Below, piece by piece: positions 39,829 through 47,225 of a stretch of 64,000 nt of DNA. This stretch comes from Thermotoga sp. Mc24 (GTDB taxonomy: Bacteria; Thermotogota; Thermotogae; Thermotogales; Thermotogaceae), in NCBI RefSeq assembly GCF_000784835.1, contig NZ_JSFH01000007.1, forward strand, positions 124,001 to 188,000. The letters run 5' to 3'. The stretch's first letter is position 1; each line of letters starts with the position of its first letter. The notes below the pieces were generated by a model, which was not told the DNA's origin, made no database searches, and worked only from the letters and a program-made list of their open reading frames with translations. Made by a program: the position numbers and the translations under genes.

Positions 39829-40939
39829 ACTGAAAAGCGTTTCTGAAGATCGTGTGACTCTCTCTGTGAAAAAACTCTACGAAGGAGAAATAACGACTTT
39901 TCTTCTTTACTCCCCAGCGGGATTCGTGTTCCCCGAAAAAGTGAAAAACAGCGATTACACCTTCAAGGTGGATTTTGAAGGTCCCTTCTTTCCGATTGTC
40001 GAAGGCGTGAATTCCTTCGGGAGGAGAATGCACCGTGTATTACCTCAGGTTTTAATGGTACCTCTGGAGAAACCCGAAATAAGAGTGATCTCGGACATAA
40101 AAAACGATGAAGTTCTGGTGTACGTGTTCGTTCAGTCTCCAGAAAATGTGATACCTGTTTCGTTGAACTTGGAGGGGAAGGGATTCAAATTTTTCAATCT
40201 GGAAGGGAAGTGGATCTGCGTTTTCAGTTCCTTTCTTGAAGATGGTGTGCATGAACTGGAAATTACTTTCAAAGGTCCCTACGGTTACACCTTCAACATG
40301 AAGAAAGAAATCTACGTCATAAGACGCGTAGCGGTACCCATGAGAGGGGAGGACGGAGCATTCAACTACACTGTGTTCGCTGAGCACGTTGTGAAGAGAG
40401 GAGAAACACTCTGGAGCATTGCCAATCAATACGGTGTAAGAGTAGGAGACATTGTTCTGATAAATCACCTGGAAGATCCAGACAGGATAGTGGCTGGTCA
40501 GGTTTTGAAGATCGGAAGAATCTATTTCCGGGAAAATCCAGTCACGATAGTTGTTAATCTGTTTTCGTCTAAGCTCGCCCTTTACTACGATGGGGTACTG
40601 CTCAAAGTTTATCCCGTGGCCCTCGGAAGGAGCGATACCACCCCTCCAGGACGTTACTGGATTCTCAGAAAAGAGATAGATCCCGCCCTTTATTGGTTTG
40701 GAGAGTACATATCTCCCAGAACGCCTCTCAACGGACTCGGAACGAGGTATATGCAGTTATCGGATCCCACGTACGCGATACACGGCACCTCGAAACCGTG
40801 GGAAATAGGAAAAAGGATCTCACACGGTTGTATCAGGATGTTCAACAGAGATGTGGAAGAAATCGACGCCTTTGCTGGTGTTGGAACGGAGGTTGTGGTG
40901 GTAAAAGAAGATAAAGAATTTCCCGAAAGGATCTATTAA
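39758..40939 (+). CDS. Exported L,D-transpeptidase with LysM domain (YkuD family)
   Basis: About 393 residues: signal peptide ([18 protein letters not shown]), an unassigned beta-rich region, a LysM peptidoglycan-binding module (VKRGETLWSIANQYGV ... VLKIG) and a YkuD catalytic domain with YAIHGTS and SHGCIRM, the active-site Cys/His motif. It should make or edit 3-3 cross-links or anchor proteins to peptidoglycan. ATG 39758 or 39752 both follow AAAGGA; either way the first 70 or so bases lie in coaBC, an unusually long overlap. It ends at a strong hairpin terminator. Confidence 0.92.
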   Translation: MTRFVWLAVFLMLFQILLADHLLELKSVSEDRVTLSVKKLYEGEITTFLLYSPAGFVFPEKVKNSDYTFKVDFEGPFFPIVEGVNSFGRRMHRVLPQVLMVPLEKPEIRVISDIKNDEVLVYVFVQSPENVIPVSLNLEGKGFKFFNLEGKWICVFSSFLEDGVHELEITFKGPYGYTFNMKKEIYVIRRVAVPMRGEDGAFNYTVFAEHVVKRGETLWSIANQYGVRVGDIVLINHLEDPDRIVAGQVLKIGRIYFRENPVTIVVNLFSSKLALYYDGVLLKVYPVALGRSDTTPPGRYWILRKEIDPALYWFGEYISPRTPLNGLGTRYMQLSDPTYAIHGTSKPWEIGKRISHGCIRMFNRDVEEIDAFAGVGTEVVVVKEDKEFPERIY

Positions 40940-40972
40940 AAAAATGAAAGCGGGGGTCATCCCCGCTTTTTT
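40938..40972. terminator. Bidirectional rho-independent terminator
   Basis: 9-bp stem AAAGCGGGG / CCCCGCTTT (40947-40955 and 40961-40969), loop GTCAT, T-run on plus (40967-40972) and A-run on the other side (40938-40944). It serves both the L,D-transpeptidase and the convergent S1-domain gene. Confidence 0.92.
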
Positions 40973-41345
40973 ACCATGCACTTCTTCTGCCTTTTTTCTC
41001 GAGTCTCTTCTTGTATTCGGAAAGCTTTTGACTGCTTTCTTTCAAGAATCTGGATAGTTTCTTCTCGAAATCCACATTCTTCTTCTCTTCAGATTTCTCA
41101 CTTGTCTTCGGTGTTTCTTCTTCAAGATCTTTCAGGGAAAGTTCCCAGCCACCGTTTCTGGCTCTTCCTATCACCCTCGCGGATATCTCCTGTCCCTCGT
41201 GGAGATAATCTTCGATTCTTTTCACATAGTTTTTGGAGATCTTGGAAATGTGAATGAATCCTCTTTCCCCCCCTTCGATATCCACGAAGGCTCCGTATTT
41301 CACGATCTTAGAAACCTTTCCCTTCACAAGTTCACCAACTTTCAC
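40971..41345 (-). CDS. S1 RNA-binding domain protein (YugI/GSP13-like)
   Basis: 124 residues: one S1 domain at 1-73 (VGELVKGKVSKIVKYGAFVDI ... GFIHISKIS), then a lysine/glutamate-rich helical tail. The layout matches general stress protein 13/YugI, a ribosome-associated RNA-binding protein. GTG at 41345. It lies downstream of rpmE on the same strand with a 33-base gap, and its stop sits in the shared terminator. Confidence 0.9.
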   Translation of the reverse strand: MKVGELVKGKVSKIVKYGAFVDIEGGERGFIHISKISKNYVKRIEDYLHEGQEISARVIGRARNGGWELSLKDLEEETPKTSEKSEEKKNVDFEKKLSRFLKESSQKLSEYKKRLEKKGRRSAW

Positions 41346-41378
41346 AAAAAACCCTCCTCACAAAAGTGATATTGCCTC

Positions 41379-41594
41379 TCAATAGTTGTCTCCGTACTTC
41401 CTCTTGAACTTCTCCACTCTACCCTCCGTGTCCACTATAAGAACGCCTCCTTTTCCACCGGAGGTGTAGAATGGATGACAATTAGAACACACATCGATTC
41501 TTATATTGTCAACCGTCGTGTAAAAAGTATGCTCAGCACCACACGCACACTTAACAGTTACGAGCTTCATCTCTGGATGTATTCCCTTTTTCAC
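41379..41594 (-). CDS. rpmE: 50S ribosomal protein bL31 (zinc form)
   Basis: 71 residues starting KKGIHPEM, with four cysteines (CACG ... CSNCH) that bind zinc, so this is the C+ form of L31. GTG at 41594 follows AGGTGAGGA. A perfect 9-bp inverted repeat lies 32-64 bases upstream of the start codon. Zinc-form L31 genes are sometimes part of zinc homeostasis; no C-minus paralog is in the window. Confidence 0.95.
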   Translation of the reverse strand: MKKGIHPEMKLVTVKCACGAEHTFYTTVDNIRIDVCSNCHPFYTSGGKGGVLIVDTEGRVEKFKRKYGDNY

Positions 41595-41625
41595 CGTGTC
41601 CTCACCTCTCCATGAATATTATTAC

Positions 41626-41658
41626 GTCTCACATGCCAAATGGTACCATATGTGAGAC
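41626..41658. repeat. Perfect inverted repeat upstream of rpmE
   Basis: Arms GTCTCACAT (41626-41634) and ATGTGAGAC (41650-41658) are separated by 15 bases that contain the self-palindrome TGGTACCA (41641-41648). It lies between the csp terminator and rpmE, in the rpmE promoter zone (an AT-rich TAATAAT follows on the minus strand). It could be an operator or an RNA hairpin in the rpmE leader. Confidence 0.65.
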
Positions 41659-41686
41659 CAAAAATCAAGTGGAGAAAGAAAATTTA

Positions 41687-41705
41687 AGCCCCCGGACCGG
41701 GGGCT
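41687..41705 (-). terminator. Terminator of csp
   Basis: 7-bp GC-rich stem AGCCCCC / GGGGGCT with a 5-base loop, followed on the minus strand by TAAATTTTC. It lies 12 bases after the csp stop. Confidence 0.85.
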
Positions 41706-41716
41706 GATTCGTCTCC

Positions 41717-41917
41717 TCACTGAACTACTTTCACGTGCGCTGCCTGTGGACCTTTCTTACCTTCCTGAATCTCGAACTCGACAACCTGACCTTCCTTCAG
41801 AGTTTTGAAACCTTCCATTTCGATGGCTGACCAGTGTACGAACACGTCGCCTCCTCCGTCCTTTGTGATGAATCCGTAGCCCTTCTTGGCGTCGAACCAC
41901 TTAACCCTTCCTCTCAT
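41717..41917 (-). CDS. csp: Cold-shock-domain protein
   Basis: 66-residue OB-fold nucleic-acid chaperone. RNP1 is KGYGFITKD and RNP2 is [12 protein letters not shown] at 41917 with AAGGAGG. It has its own promoter and terminator, so it is monocistronic. The leader is about 30 bases, too short for the long thermosensing leader of enterobacterial cspA. From memory T. maritima has two Csp proteins, and this is one of them. Confidence 0.96.
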   Translation of the reverse strand: MRGRVKWFDAKKGYGFITKDGGGDVFVHWSAIEMEGFKTLKEGQVVEFEIQEGKKGPQAAHVKVVQ

Positions 41918-41953
41918 AACACATGCCTCCTTAACAAAAGATGGTACTGCTCA

Positions 41954-41983
41954 ATCATAACACTTCGTAGATGGATATGTCAA
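41954..41983 (-). promoter_or_regulatory. csp promoter
   Basis: On the minus strand, consensus -35 TTGACA (41983-41978), 18-bp spacer, -10 TATGAT (41959-41954). The predicted start is about 30 bases before the csp ATG. Confidence 0.75.
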
Positions 41984-42018
41984 GGTGTAGTAAAATAAGA
42001 ACGTTGAGAGGTGATGAT

Positions 42019-43716
42019 GTGGCGCCGAGAAAATTGAGTGATATCATAAGAAGCCTGGTTTACAAGAAAAATCTGATCTTCGTTCTTTTTCTATCACTCG
42101 TGATAGCTGTACTTGTTTTTATAGTAACCTATTATATTGACAAGAGGAACTGGTACGAGAAACTCGACCTCATCTCGAGCGAGTGGGAAAGAACCATCAA
42201 TCATTATCAGGACGTCCTCGATTTCTTCGCCGACCACAGAGAGGATTTTGAAAATCCTGGGACGATCCTCGAGGTTTTAAAGCTGATTCGTGAACATTTC
42301 GAGGATTACATAGCTTATCCCATCTTTGCCACTCCGGATGGCACTTACTACATCTATCCTCTTTACACGTTTCCTCCTGATTACGATCCGAGAAAAAGAC
42401 CCTGGTACAAAGCTGCTGTCGAAAACCCAGACTCTGCTGTGGTTACTCCTCCCTTCACCCACAGGATTCTTGGAGTAGTCACTTTCGCTATTTCGAGAGC
42501 AATATTTGATGAACATGGAAATCTACTTGGGGTTCTTGGAATCGATATCGTTCCGGAGAAAGTGATGAAAGATCTTCTGCAACCAGGTATGTACGTTCTC
42601 TCGGAGGATGGAACGATCCTTCTTCAAAACGGCGAGATCCATGTGAAACTCGATCCCGAAGACTTTGAAACAAGAGATTACGGTGCGAAGATAAACGCGT
42701 CTGGTGTTGCATTTTTCAGAAAAACAGGGTCCACAATCTTTGTGATCCAGGTACCGCTTCTTGCTTTTCTAAGGAATTCTCTCTTTCACTTAGGCTACGT
42801 GATCGGACTGGCTTTTGCTGTTTCTTTCCCGATCGTTCGAAGAGTATCCAAGTTGATCGACAAAGAACTCAGAGTTCCCCTCGAGGTGCTCTCAAAAGCT
42901 TCAAAAGAGTACCTGCGTTCCAGGATCTTCGACTTAGGGGATACATCTTCGAACATTCTGGAGATCAACCAGCTCATCGATGAAGTCTCCGATATGATCA
43001 CCATCATTGAATCCCAGAGAGAAGAGCTCGAAGCATCCTACGAGGAGCTCGAAGCGTCTTATTCTGAGCTTCAAAAAATGACATGGGAGATAGAGGAGAA
43101 AAGCCGAGCTATCGAAGAAGCGTACGAATTTTTCACCTACAAACTGGTGGATATCGTGGAAGGTTTCGACGAGCCGACGGGGAACCACGTCAGAAGAGTT
43201 CAAGAACTGTCGAAGTTCTTCGCTGAAGAGATGGGCCTCGATGAGGATCTTGTTCACAAAATATATCTGTACGCTCCACTCCACGACATTGGAAAGATAA
43301 AGGTCCCCAAGGAGATTTTGAACAAAAAAGGAAAGCTCACAGCAGAAGAATGGGAAATCATGAAAAAACACACCATCTGGGGTGGAGAGTTGCTCTCCGG
43401 CAGAAAAGAACTGGAAGTTGCAAGAAACATAGCCCTCTACCACCATGAAAATTACGACGGAACAGACTATCCGTTCGGCTTGAAAGGCGACGAGATTCCC
43501 ATAGAAGCACAGATCGTCAAGATAGTCGATGTTTACGATGCCCTGCGCTCAGAAAGGCCCTACAAAAAAGCCTTGTCCCACGAAGAGTCTGTCAGGGTGA
43601 TCCTCGAGGGAGATGGAAGAACATCACCGTCCGATTTTCATCCCAAGCTGATTGAGATTTTCAGAGAAAAACACAAAAAGATCAAAGAAATCTGGGAAAA
43701 AACTTACAGTGAATAA
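42019..43716 (+). CDS. Membrane HD-GYP phosphodiesterase with Cache sensor domain
   Basis: 565 residues: membrane helix near 20-40, an extracytoplasmic Cache-type domain (DPRKRPWYKAA ... VTPPFTHRILGVVTFAISRAI ... GVLGIDI), a second helix near 260, a linker coiled coil rich in E-L-E-A-S-Y repeats, then HD-GYP with LHDIGKIKV and YHHENYDGTDYP. In the last motif the usual GxGYP reads GTDYP, so the GYP glycine is replaced by Asp. Probably a small-ligand-gated c-di-GMP phosphodiesterase. GTG at 42019 lies six bases after GAGAGGTG; the frame is open further up. Confidence 0.88.
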   Translation: MAPRKLSDIIRSLVYKKNLIFVLFLSLVIAVLVFIVTYYIDKRNWYEKLDLISSEWERTINHYQDVLDFFADHREDFENPGTILEVLKLIREHFEDYIAYPIFATPDGTYYIYPLYTFPPDYDPRKRPWYKAAVENPDSAVVTPPFTHRILGVVTFAISRAIFDEHGNLLGVLGIDIVPEKVMKDLLQPGMYVLSEDGTILLQNGEIHVKLDPEDFETRDYGAKINASGVAFFRKTGSTIFVIQVPLLAFLRNSLFHLGYVIGLAFAVSFPIVRRVSKLIDKELRVPLEVLSKASKEYLRSRIFDLGDTSSNILEINQLIDEVSDMITIIESQREELEASYEELEASYSELQKMTWEIEEKSRAIEEAYEFFTYKLVDIVEGFDEPTGNHVRRVQELSKFFAEEMGLDEDLVHKIYLYAPLHDIGKIKVPKEILNKKGKLTAEEWEIMKKHTIWGGELLSGRKELEVARNIALYHHENYDGTDYPFGLKGDEIPIEAQIVKIVDVYDALRSERPYKKALSHEESVRVILEGDGRTSPSDFHPKLIEIFREKHKKIKEIWEKTYSE

Positions 43717-43739
43717 TTGATGTTGAAGTCGAGAACAAC

Positions 43740-43778
43740 TTGACTTTTTCTCATATATATATGTAAAATACATATATA
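43740..43778 (+). promoter_or_regulatory. Promoter overlapped by a perfect palindrome (DUF5320 cassette)
   Basis: -35 TTGACT (43740-43745), 18-bp spacer, -10 TAAAAT (43764-43769). A perfect 10-bp inverted repeat, arms TATATATGTA (43756-43765) and TACATATATA (43769-43778) around AAA, covers the -10 and the start-site side. This is the geometry of a repressor operator. Confidence 0.65.
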
Positions 43779-43790
43779 GGAGGTGAGAAT

Positions 43791-44000
43791 ATGTGGTGGA
43801 GCAGAGGATACGGATGGAGAAGAGGCTGGAGGAGAGGATTCGGTTTTGGAGGAGGACCGTGGTGGGCTTACTACGACTATCCTCCAGTGCCGCCTTCTCC
43901 TGAAGAGGAAAAAGAAATGCTTCTGGATTACAAAAAATACCTGGAGGAAGAGCTCAGATACGTTGAAGAGAGGTTGAGAGAGCTTGAAAACAGGAGGTGA
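43791..44000 (+). CDS. Small Trp/Arg/Gly-rich protein with C-terminal coiled coil
   Basis: 69 residues. The first 25 are W/R/G/F-rich, then a P-rich hinge (YDYPPVPPSPEEE), then a K/E/L helix (MLLDYKKYLEEELRYVEERLRELENRR). This layout occurs in small proteins next to DUF5320 proteins in anaerobes. Function unknown; the tail looks like a dimerising coiled coil. ATG at 43791 follows AGGAGGTG. It sits directly behind the palindromic promoter and four bases before the next gene's binding site. Confidence 0.8.
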   Translation: MWWSRGYGWRRGWRRGFGFGGGPWWAYYDYPPVPPSPEEEKEMLLDYKKYLEEELRYVEERLRELENRR

Positions 44001-44005
44001 GCGAT

Positions 44006-44209
44006 ATGCCAAGGCTCGACAGAACGGGTCCGCTGGGACTTGAGCCGATGACAGGCAGAGGTCTTGGATGGTGCAGGTTCGGTGGTAGCTGGGCGAAACC
44101 CCGGGAATGGTGGAGAGGTTTTGGTTGTGGATGGAGAAGAGGCTGGCTATTTGGAGTGGGCCTTGCCTGGAGACATAGAAGAGGATGGGGATGGAGAGGC
44201 TGGTGGTAA
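44006..44209 (+). CDS. DUF5320-type small protein
   Basis: 67 residues beginning PRLDRTGPLGLEPMTGRGLG, which matches the conserved 'DRTGP.G.GPMTGRG.G' start of DUF5320 proteins, with Cys at 21 and 38 and then a W/R/G-rich tail. These proteins often lie beside MBL-fold hydrolases and dinitrogenase-cofactor-like (NifX/NafY) proteins; their function is unknown, but metal handling has been suggested by context. ATG at 44006 follows AGGAGGTGA. A strong terminator follows the stop by two bases. Confidence 0.85.
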   Translation: MPRLDRTGPLGLEPMTGRGLGWCRFGGSWAKPREWWRGFGCGWRRGWLFGVGLAWRHRRGWGWRGWW

Positions 44210-44211
44210 TA

Positions 44212-44241
44212 TGAAGGGGGTATCAACCCCCTTCAGTTTTT
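44212..44241 (+). terminator. Rho-independent terminator after the DUF5320 cassette
   Basis: 10-bp perfect stem TGAAGGGGGT / ACCCCCTTCA (44212-44221, 44226-44235), 4-base loop, then G and TTTTT. It separates the two small genes from the decayed MBL gene. Confidence 0.92.
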
Positions 44242-44257
44242 GAACGGAGGGAGAAAG

Positions 44258-44764
44258 ATGCGAATACACGTTCTCTGTGATGATTCATCTCGAAATGGAT
44301 TTGAAAGCGAACACGGTTTTTCTGTGCTTGTGGATTCCGTTTTTTTCGATACAGGGAAATCCAATGTGTTTTTCAAAAACGCTCGAAAGCTGGGAATTGA
44401 ACGCCGGAGGATGTGGTCATCAGTCATGGTCACTACGATCACGCAGGGGGCTTTCGTATCTTTCAGGAAAGAGAGTGTAGCTCAGACTGGATCCGAAGTA
44501 TTCCGGAGAAAGATACGCAGGAGCCGATTGGGATGAAATACTGAGAAAGAACGCGGTGAAGCTCGTGATCGAAGGAATCACCGACTTCTGAGATCTTCCG
44601 ATGATGAGATAGAGAAAATCGTGAGGGTCTTCAACGAGCTCGGAGTTGAAACTGTGGTTCCCTGTCACTGCACGGGTGAAAGAGCAGTTTACATCTTCAA
44701 AAGAAAATTTCTCGGGAAAATCATGGATTGCTGTGCAGGTTTGAAATTTGAGGTTTCAAACTGA
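44258..44764 (+). pseudogene. Decayed MBL-fold metallohydrolase (COG1237-like)
   Basis: The remains of one gene are spread over three frames. Frame 1 from ATG 44258 gives MRIHVLCDDS ... FDTGKSNVFFKNARKLGI. The next frame, from about 44404, carries the metal motif VVISHGHYDHAGG. The third, from about 44451, gives YLSGKRV, an in-frame TAG (44478-44480), then DPKYSGERYAGADWDE and a TGA at 44589. The first frame returns at 44597 with VVPCHCTGERAVYIF and the stop at 44762. Three frame changes plus a nonsense codon, and only about 168 residues where I expect around 250, show long decay. The family includes the methanopterin-pathway-like hydrolases. The binding site CGGAGGG is intact. Confidence 0.88.
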
Positions 44765-45917
44765 CGAACTCCGGGAGATGTTTTTCAAGGATTTCCACGA
44801 CTTCCTGATCAAGAGGCATTTTCTTCATGAGAGCTAAGGCTTCTTCTGAATTCATGGCTTTTCTGTAGGGCCTGTCGCTGGTAAGAGCGTCGAACACATC
44901 CGCCACCGCTAAAATCCTGGCAAGGAATGGTATCTCTCCATCTTTCAAACCGAAAGGATATCCAGAACCATCCATTCTTTCGTGATGGTACAAAACCACA
45001 GGGATAGCGAAGAACAGTTCCGGATATTCCCTCAATATGTCTGCACCAACGATGGGGTGTTTTTTGATTTCCTCGAATTCTTCATCTGTGAGCTTTCCGG
45101 GTTTGTTCAAGATGTGTTCTGGCACAGCGATCTTTCCTATGTCATGGAGTCGGCCTGCTATCCCAAGCTCTTTAAGTTCTTCCTTGTTAAGTCCCAATTT
45201 CTTTCCTAAGAGAACAGCGATTCTCGAGGTGTATTCCGAATGAAGAGCTGTATAGTGATCTTTCTTATCTATAATTTTGATCAGCCTTTCGAGTCCTTCT
45301 GTTTCATAGTGAAACTTCAAAACAGACCTCACAAAAATGGAATGAATGATGAGCATGATTGCGATCCCTCCAAGTGAACTCCAGAAAGAAACTGCAAACC
45401 ATTTGTTGCCGGGCTTACTCTTGTACTCTAAGCCCCAGAACGTCTTCTTTCCTCCCTTTCGAAATTCCACAGAAGCACCGATTGAGTTCAAAATACCAGC
45501 TACGTCCCATTCTACATACGCTGTTCTGTCAGCTATCATTTCTTCTCCCATGCTGTCGTATATTTTGAACAGTGCCCAGAGTCTTTCTCCATCCGATTCT
45601 ACTCGGTAGTATTCTTCTTCGAAACCCGGAGATTGATTCAGGATCTTTATTTCCTTGATGTATGGATCTAAAGACTTTATTTCCTCAAAGGCTTCTTCGA
45701 TGAATTCTTCATCGCTTTTTTCTATCGCTTCTTTCAGTTCTGTCCACTGAAAGTATCCACTAGATATGAGATCTACAGACCGCTGAACGATGGTTTTGAA
45801 AACTTCGAGTTGGTAGTCTTCCAGTTTCTTCTGGTAGTGGATCTGAACAGAAGCCACTCCAAGGAAAATGAGCATTGCGACGACTAAGAAAATCCATTTG
45901 TAACGTTTCAGATACAA
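44721..45917 (-). CDS. Membrane HD-GYP phosphodiesterase
   Basis: 398 residues: membrane helix at 8-27, an extracytoplasmic sensor region (about 30-180) with no family I can name, a second helix near 180-205, then HD-GYP with RLHDIGKIAV, YHHERMDGSGYP and ADVFDALTSDRPYR, all canonical. Predicted c-di-GMP phosphodiesterase. TTG at 45917 with GGGGGGATGA upstream. Its 3' end runs 44 bases into the convergent MBL pseudogene. It follows the DUF996 gene by 21 bases, so they may be co-transcribed. Confidence 0.9.
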   Translation of the reverse strand: MYLKRYKWIFLVVAMLIFLGVASVQIHYQKKLEDYQLEVFKTIVQRSVDLISSGYFQWTELKEAIEKSDEEFIEEAFEEIKSLDPYIKEIKILNQSPGFEEEYYRVESDGERLWALFKIYDSMGEEMIADRTAYVEWDVAGILNSIGASVEFRKGGKKTFWGLEYKSKPGNKWFAVSFWSSLGGIAIMLIIHSIFVRSVLKFHYETEGLERLIKIIDKKDHYTALHSEYTSRIAVLLGKKLGLNKEELKELGIAGRLHDIGKIAVPEHILNKPGKLTDEEFEEIKKHPIVGADILREYPELFFAIPVVLYHHERMDGSGYPFGLKDGEIPFLARILAVADVFDALTSDRPYRKAMNSEEALALMKKMPLDQEVVEILEKHLPEFVSLKPQISNLHSNP

Positions 45918-45938
45918 AAATCATCCCCCCGAGTTTTT

Positions 45939-46445
45939 TCAAGCCGTTTCTTCGGATGGATTTGAGAAAAAGCCAACTATCGTGAGAATATCACCCACGA
46001 ACATGAGTATGAAACCCACACCGAAAACAACAAGAAGGATCGCTCCCCATTTGTAGAAAGACGCGGCGGTGTTGAAGACTGATATTTTCAAACTTTCGGC
46101 GAGCATCCTGTAAGCTTTCACCTTGTAAACGAGGGCTATTATTCCGAGGACAATGATGGTTATGAAGCTGACTAAGGTCACACCACCAGCGAACAGACCG
46201 CCCGCGAAGAGTGAAGCGACGAGCGAAACAGAGAAGATCACAGAAACGATCAACAGCAAAACAGCGGGTATCAAGAGGTAGTTGAAGATTCTTCTTTCCC
46301 CCACCTGCTGTGAGATGTTGTAGATGCCGATGAGAAACAGTATGAGCCCCACAAGGGAAAAGATCCAACCTACCACCGGTACCGCACCAAACAGTTCGAA
46401 TATCATCCCTACCCCCGCTAACGTTTTTGCAGTTGAAAGGTTCAT
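45939..46445 (-). CDS. DUF996 membrane protein
   Basis: 168 residues with five to six hydrophobic segments; starts MNLSTAKTLAGVGMIF, resembling the opening of DUF996 proteins known from archaea and Thermotoga. Function unknown. ATG at 46445 with GGAGGTGATACG; the frame is open to 46478, but those residues are in the ElyC-like gene's end. Four bases separate it from that gene. Confidence 0.8.
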   Translation of the reverse strand: MNLSTAKTLAGVGMIFELFGAVPVVGWIFSLVGLILFLIGIYNISQQVGERRIFNYLLIPAVLLLIVSVIFSVSLVASLFAGGLFAGGVTLVSFITIIVLGIIALVYKVKAYRMLAESLKISVFNTAASFYKWGAILLVVFGVGFILMFVGDILTIVGFFSNPSEETA

Positions 46446-46449
46446 CGTA

Positions 46450-47163
46450 TCACCTCCACTTGAAATTGTACCAGACAAGCCCGATCCACTCGTAGATGGC
46501 TCGTGAATTCAGATAGAAAGAGGTGGCATTCGGAAGAAAATCTATGAACTCCGGATCTCCAAAGTAGAATCCAGCGGGGTACGGTGTCACACTCTGGAAA
46601 AATCTCTTAAAAGTGAAAACAGCCCTTCTCATGTGGATCGAATCGGTTACCAGAATGATGGGTACATCTCCTATTTTTTCCCTTGTGAAAAGGGCGTTTT
46701 CGTACGTGTTTCTCGATCTGTCTTCGACGGTGATCTTTTCCTCTGGAATACCCAGCGAAACAAGGTAGTCTTTCATTATCAGCGCTTCTGGTTTCAGCCC
46801 AGTTAAGCTACCACCGGTTACGAGTATGGGTAGTTTTGTTTTATGATAGATCTGAACACCCGTCATGAGCCTTCTCAGAGTGGCATCACTGAGGGTGTCA
46901 CCTGCTTTCGTGTTTCTCTCCACACCGCCGCCGAGAACAACGATCACGGCATCGTCTGGAAGTGTCACGGGAACATCGAGGTTTTTCTCAAGGGGCCAGA
47001 GAAAGAGAAACTCTCCCACGTAACTGCTGAAAAGATACACGATCGCTGCCAAAACCAAGAGGAACCATCTCGCCTTTTTGAAAAAGAAACTCCCCACGAT
47101 CAGCAGGAGTATGAAAAGACCTGGTGTTACCAGAAACGCTCCGATGACCTTTTGAAGGAACAT
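46450..47163 (-). CDS. DUF218/YdcF-ElyC-like membrane protein
   Basis: 237 residues: two N-terminal membrane helices, then the DUF218 Rossmann-like domain with VVLGGGVERN, TGG near 115 and EDRSRNTYENA, the usual conserved E-x-x-S-x-N-T. ElyC and SanA relatives affect envelope polysaccharide carriers (enterobacterial common antigen, peptidoglycan), so an envelope role is likely. ATG at 47163 with GGAGGTGAAAG. Confidence 0.9.
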   Translation of the reverse strand: MFLQKVIGAFLVTPGLFILLLIVGSFFFKKARWFLLVLAAIVYLFSSYVGEFLFLWPLEKNLDVPVTLPDDAVIVVLGGGVERNTKAGDTLSDATLRRLMTGVQIYHKTKLPILVTGGSLTGLKPEALIMKDYLVSLGIPEEKITVEDRSRNTYENALFTREKIGDVPIILVTDSIHMRRAVFTFKRFFQSVTPYPAGFYFGDPEFIDFLPNATSFYLNSRAIYEWIGLVWYNFKWR

Positions 47164-47225
47164 TCTTTCACCTCCACGTTTATGATTTTAAACAATTGTC
47201 GATAATCATAGAGGGAGGATGAAAA

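Noticed and set aside
43704-44226. Minus-strand frames opposite the small DUF5320 genes
   Set aside because: Proline/serine-rich translations arise from the repeated W/R/G codons on plus; the plus genes have AGGAGGTG sites, a promoter and a terminator.
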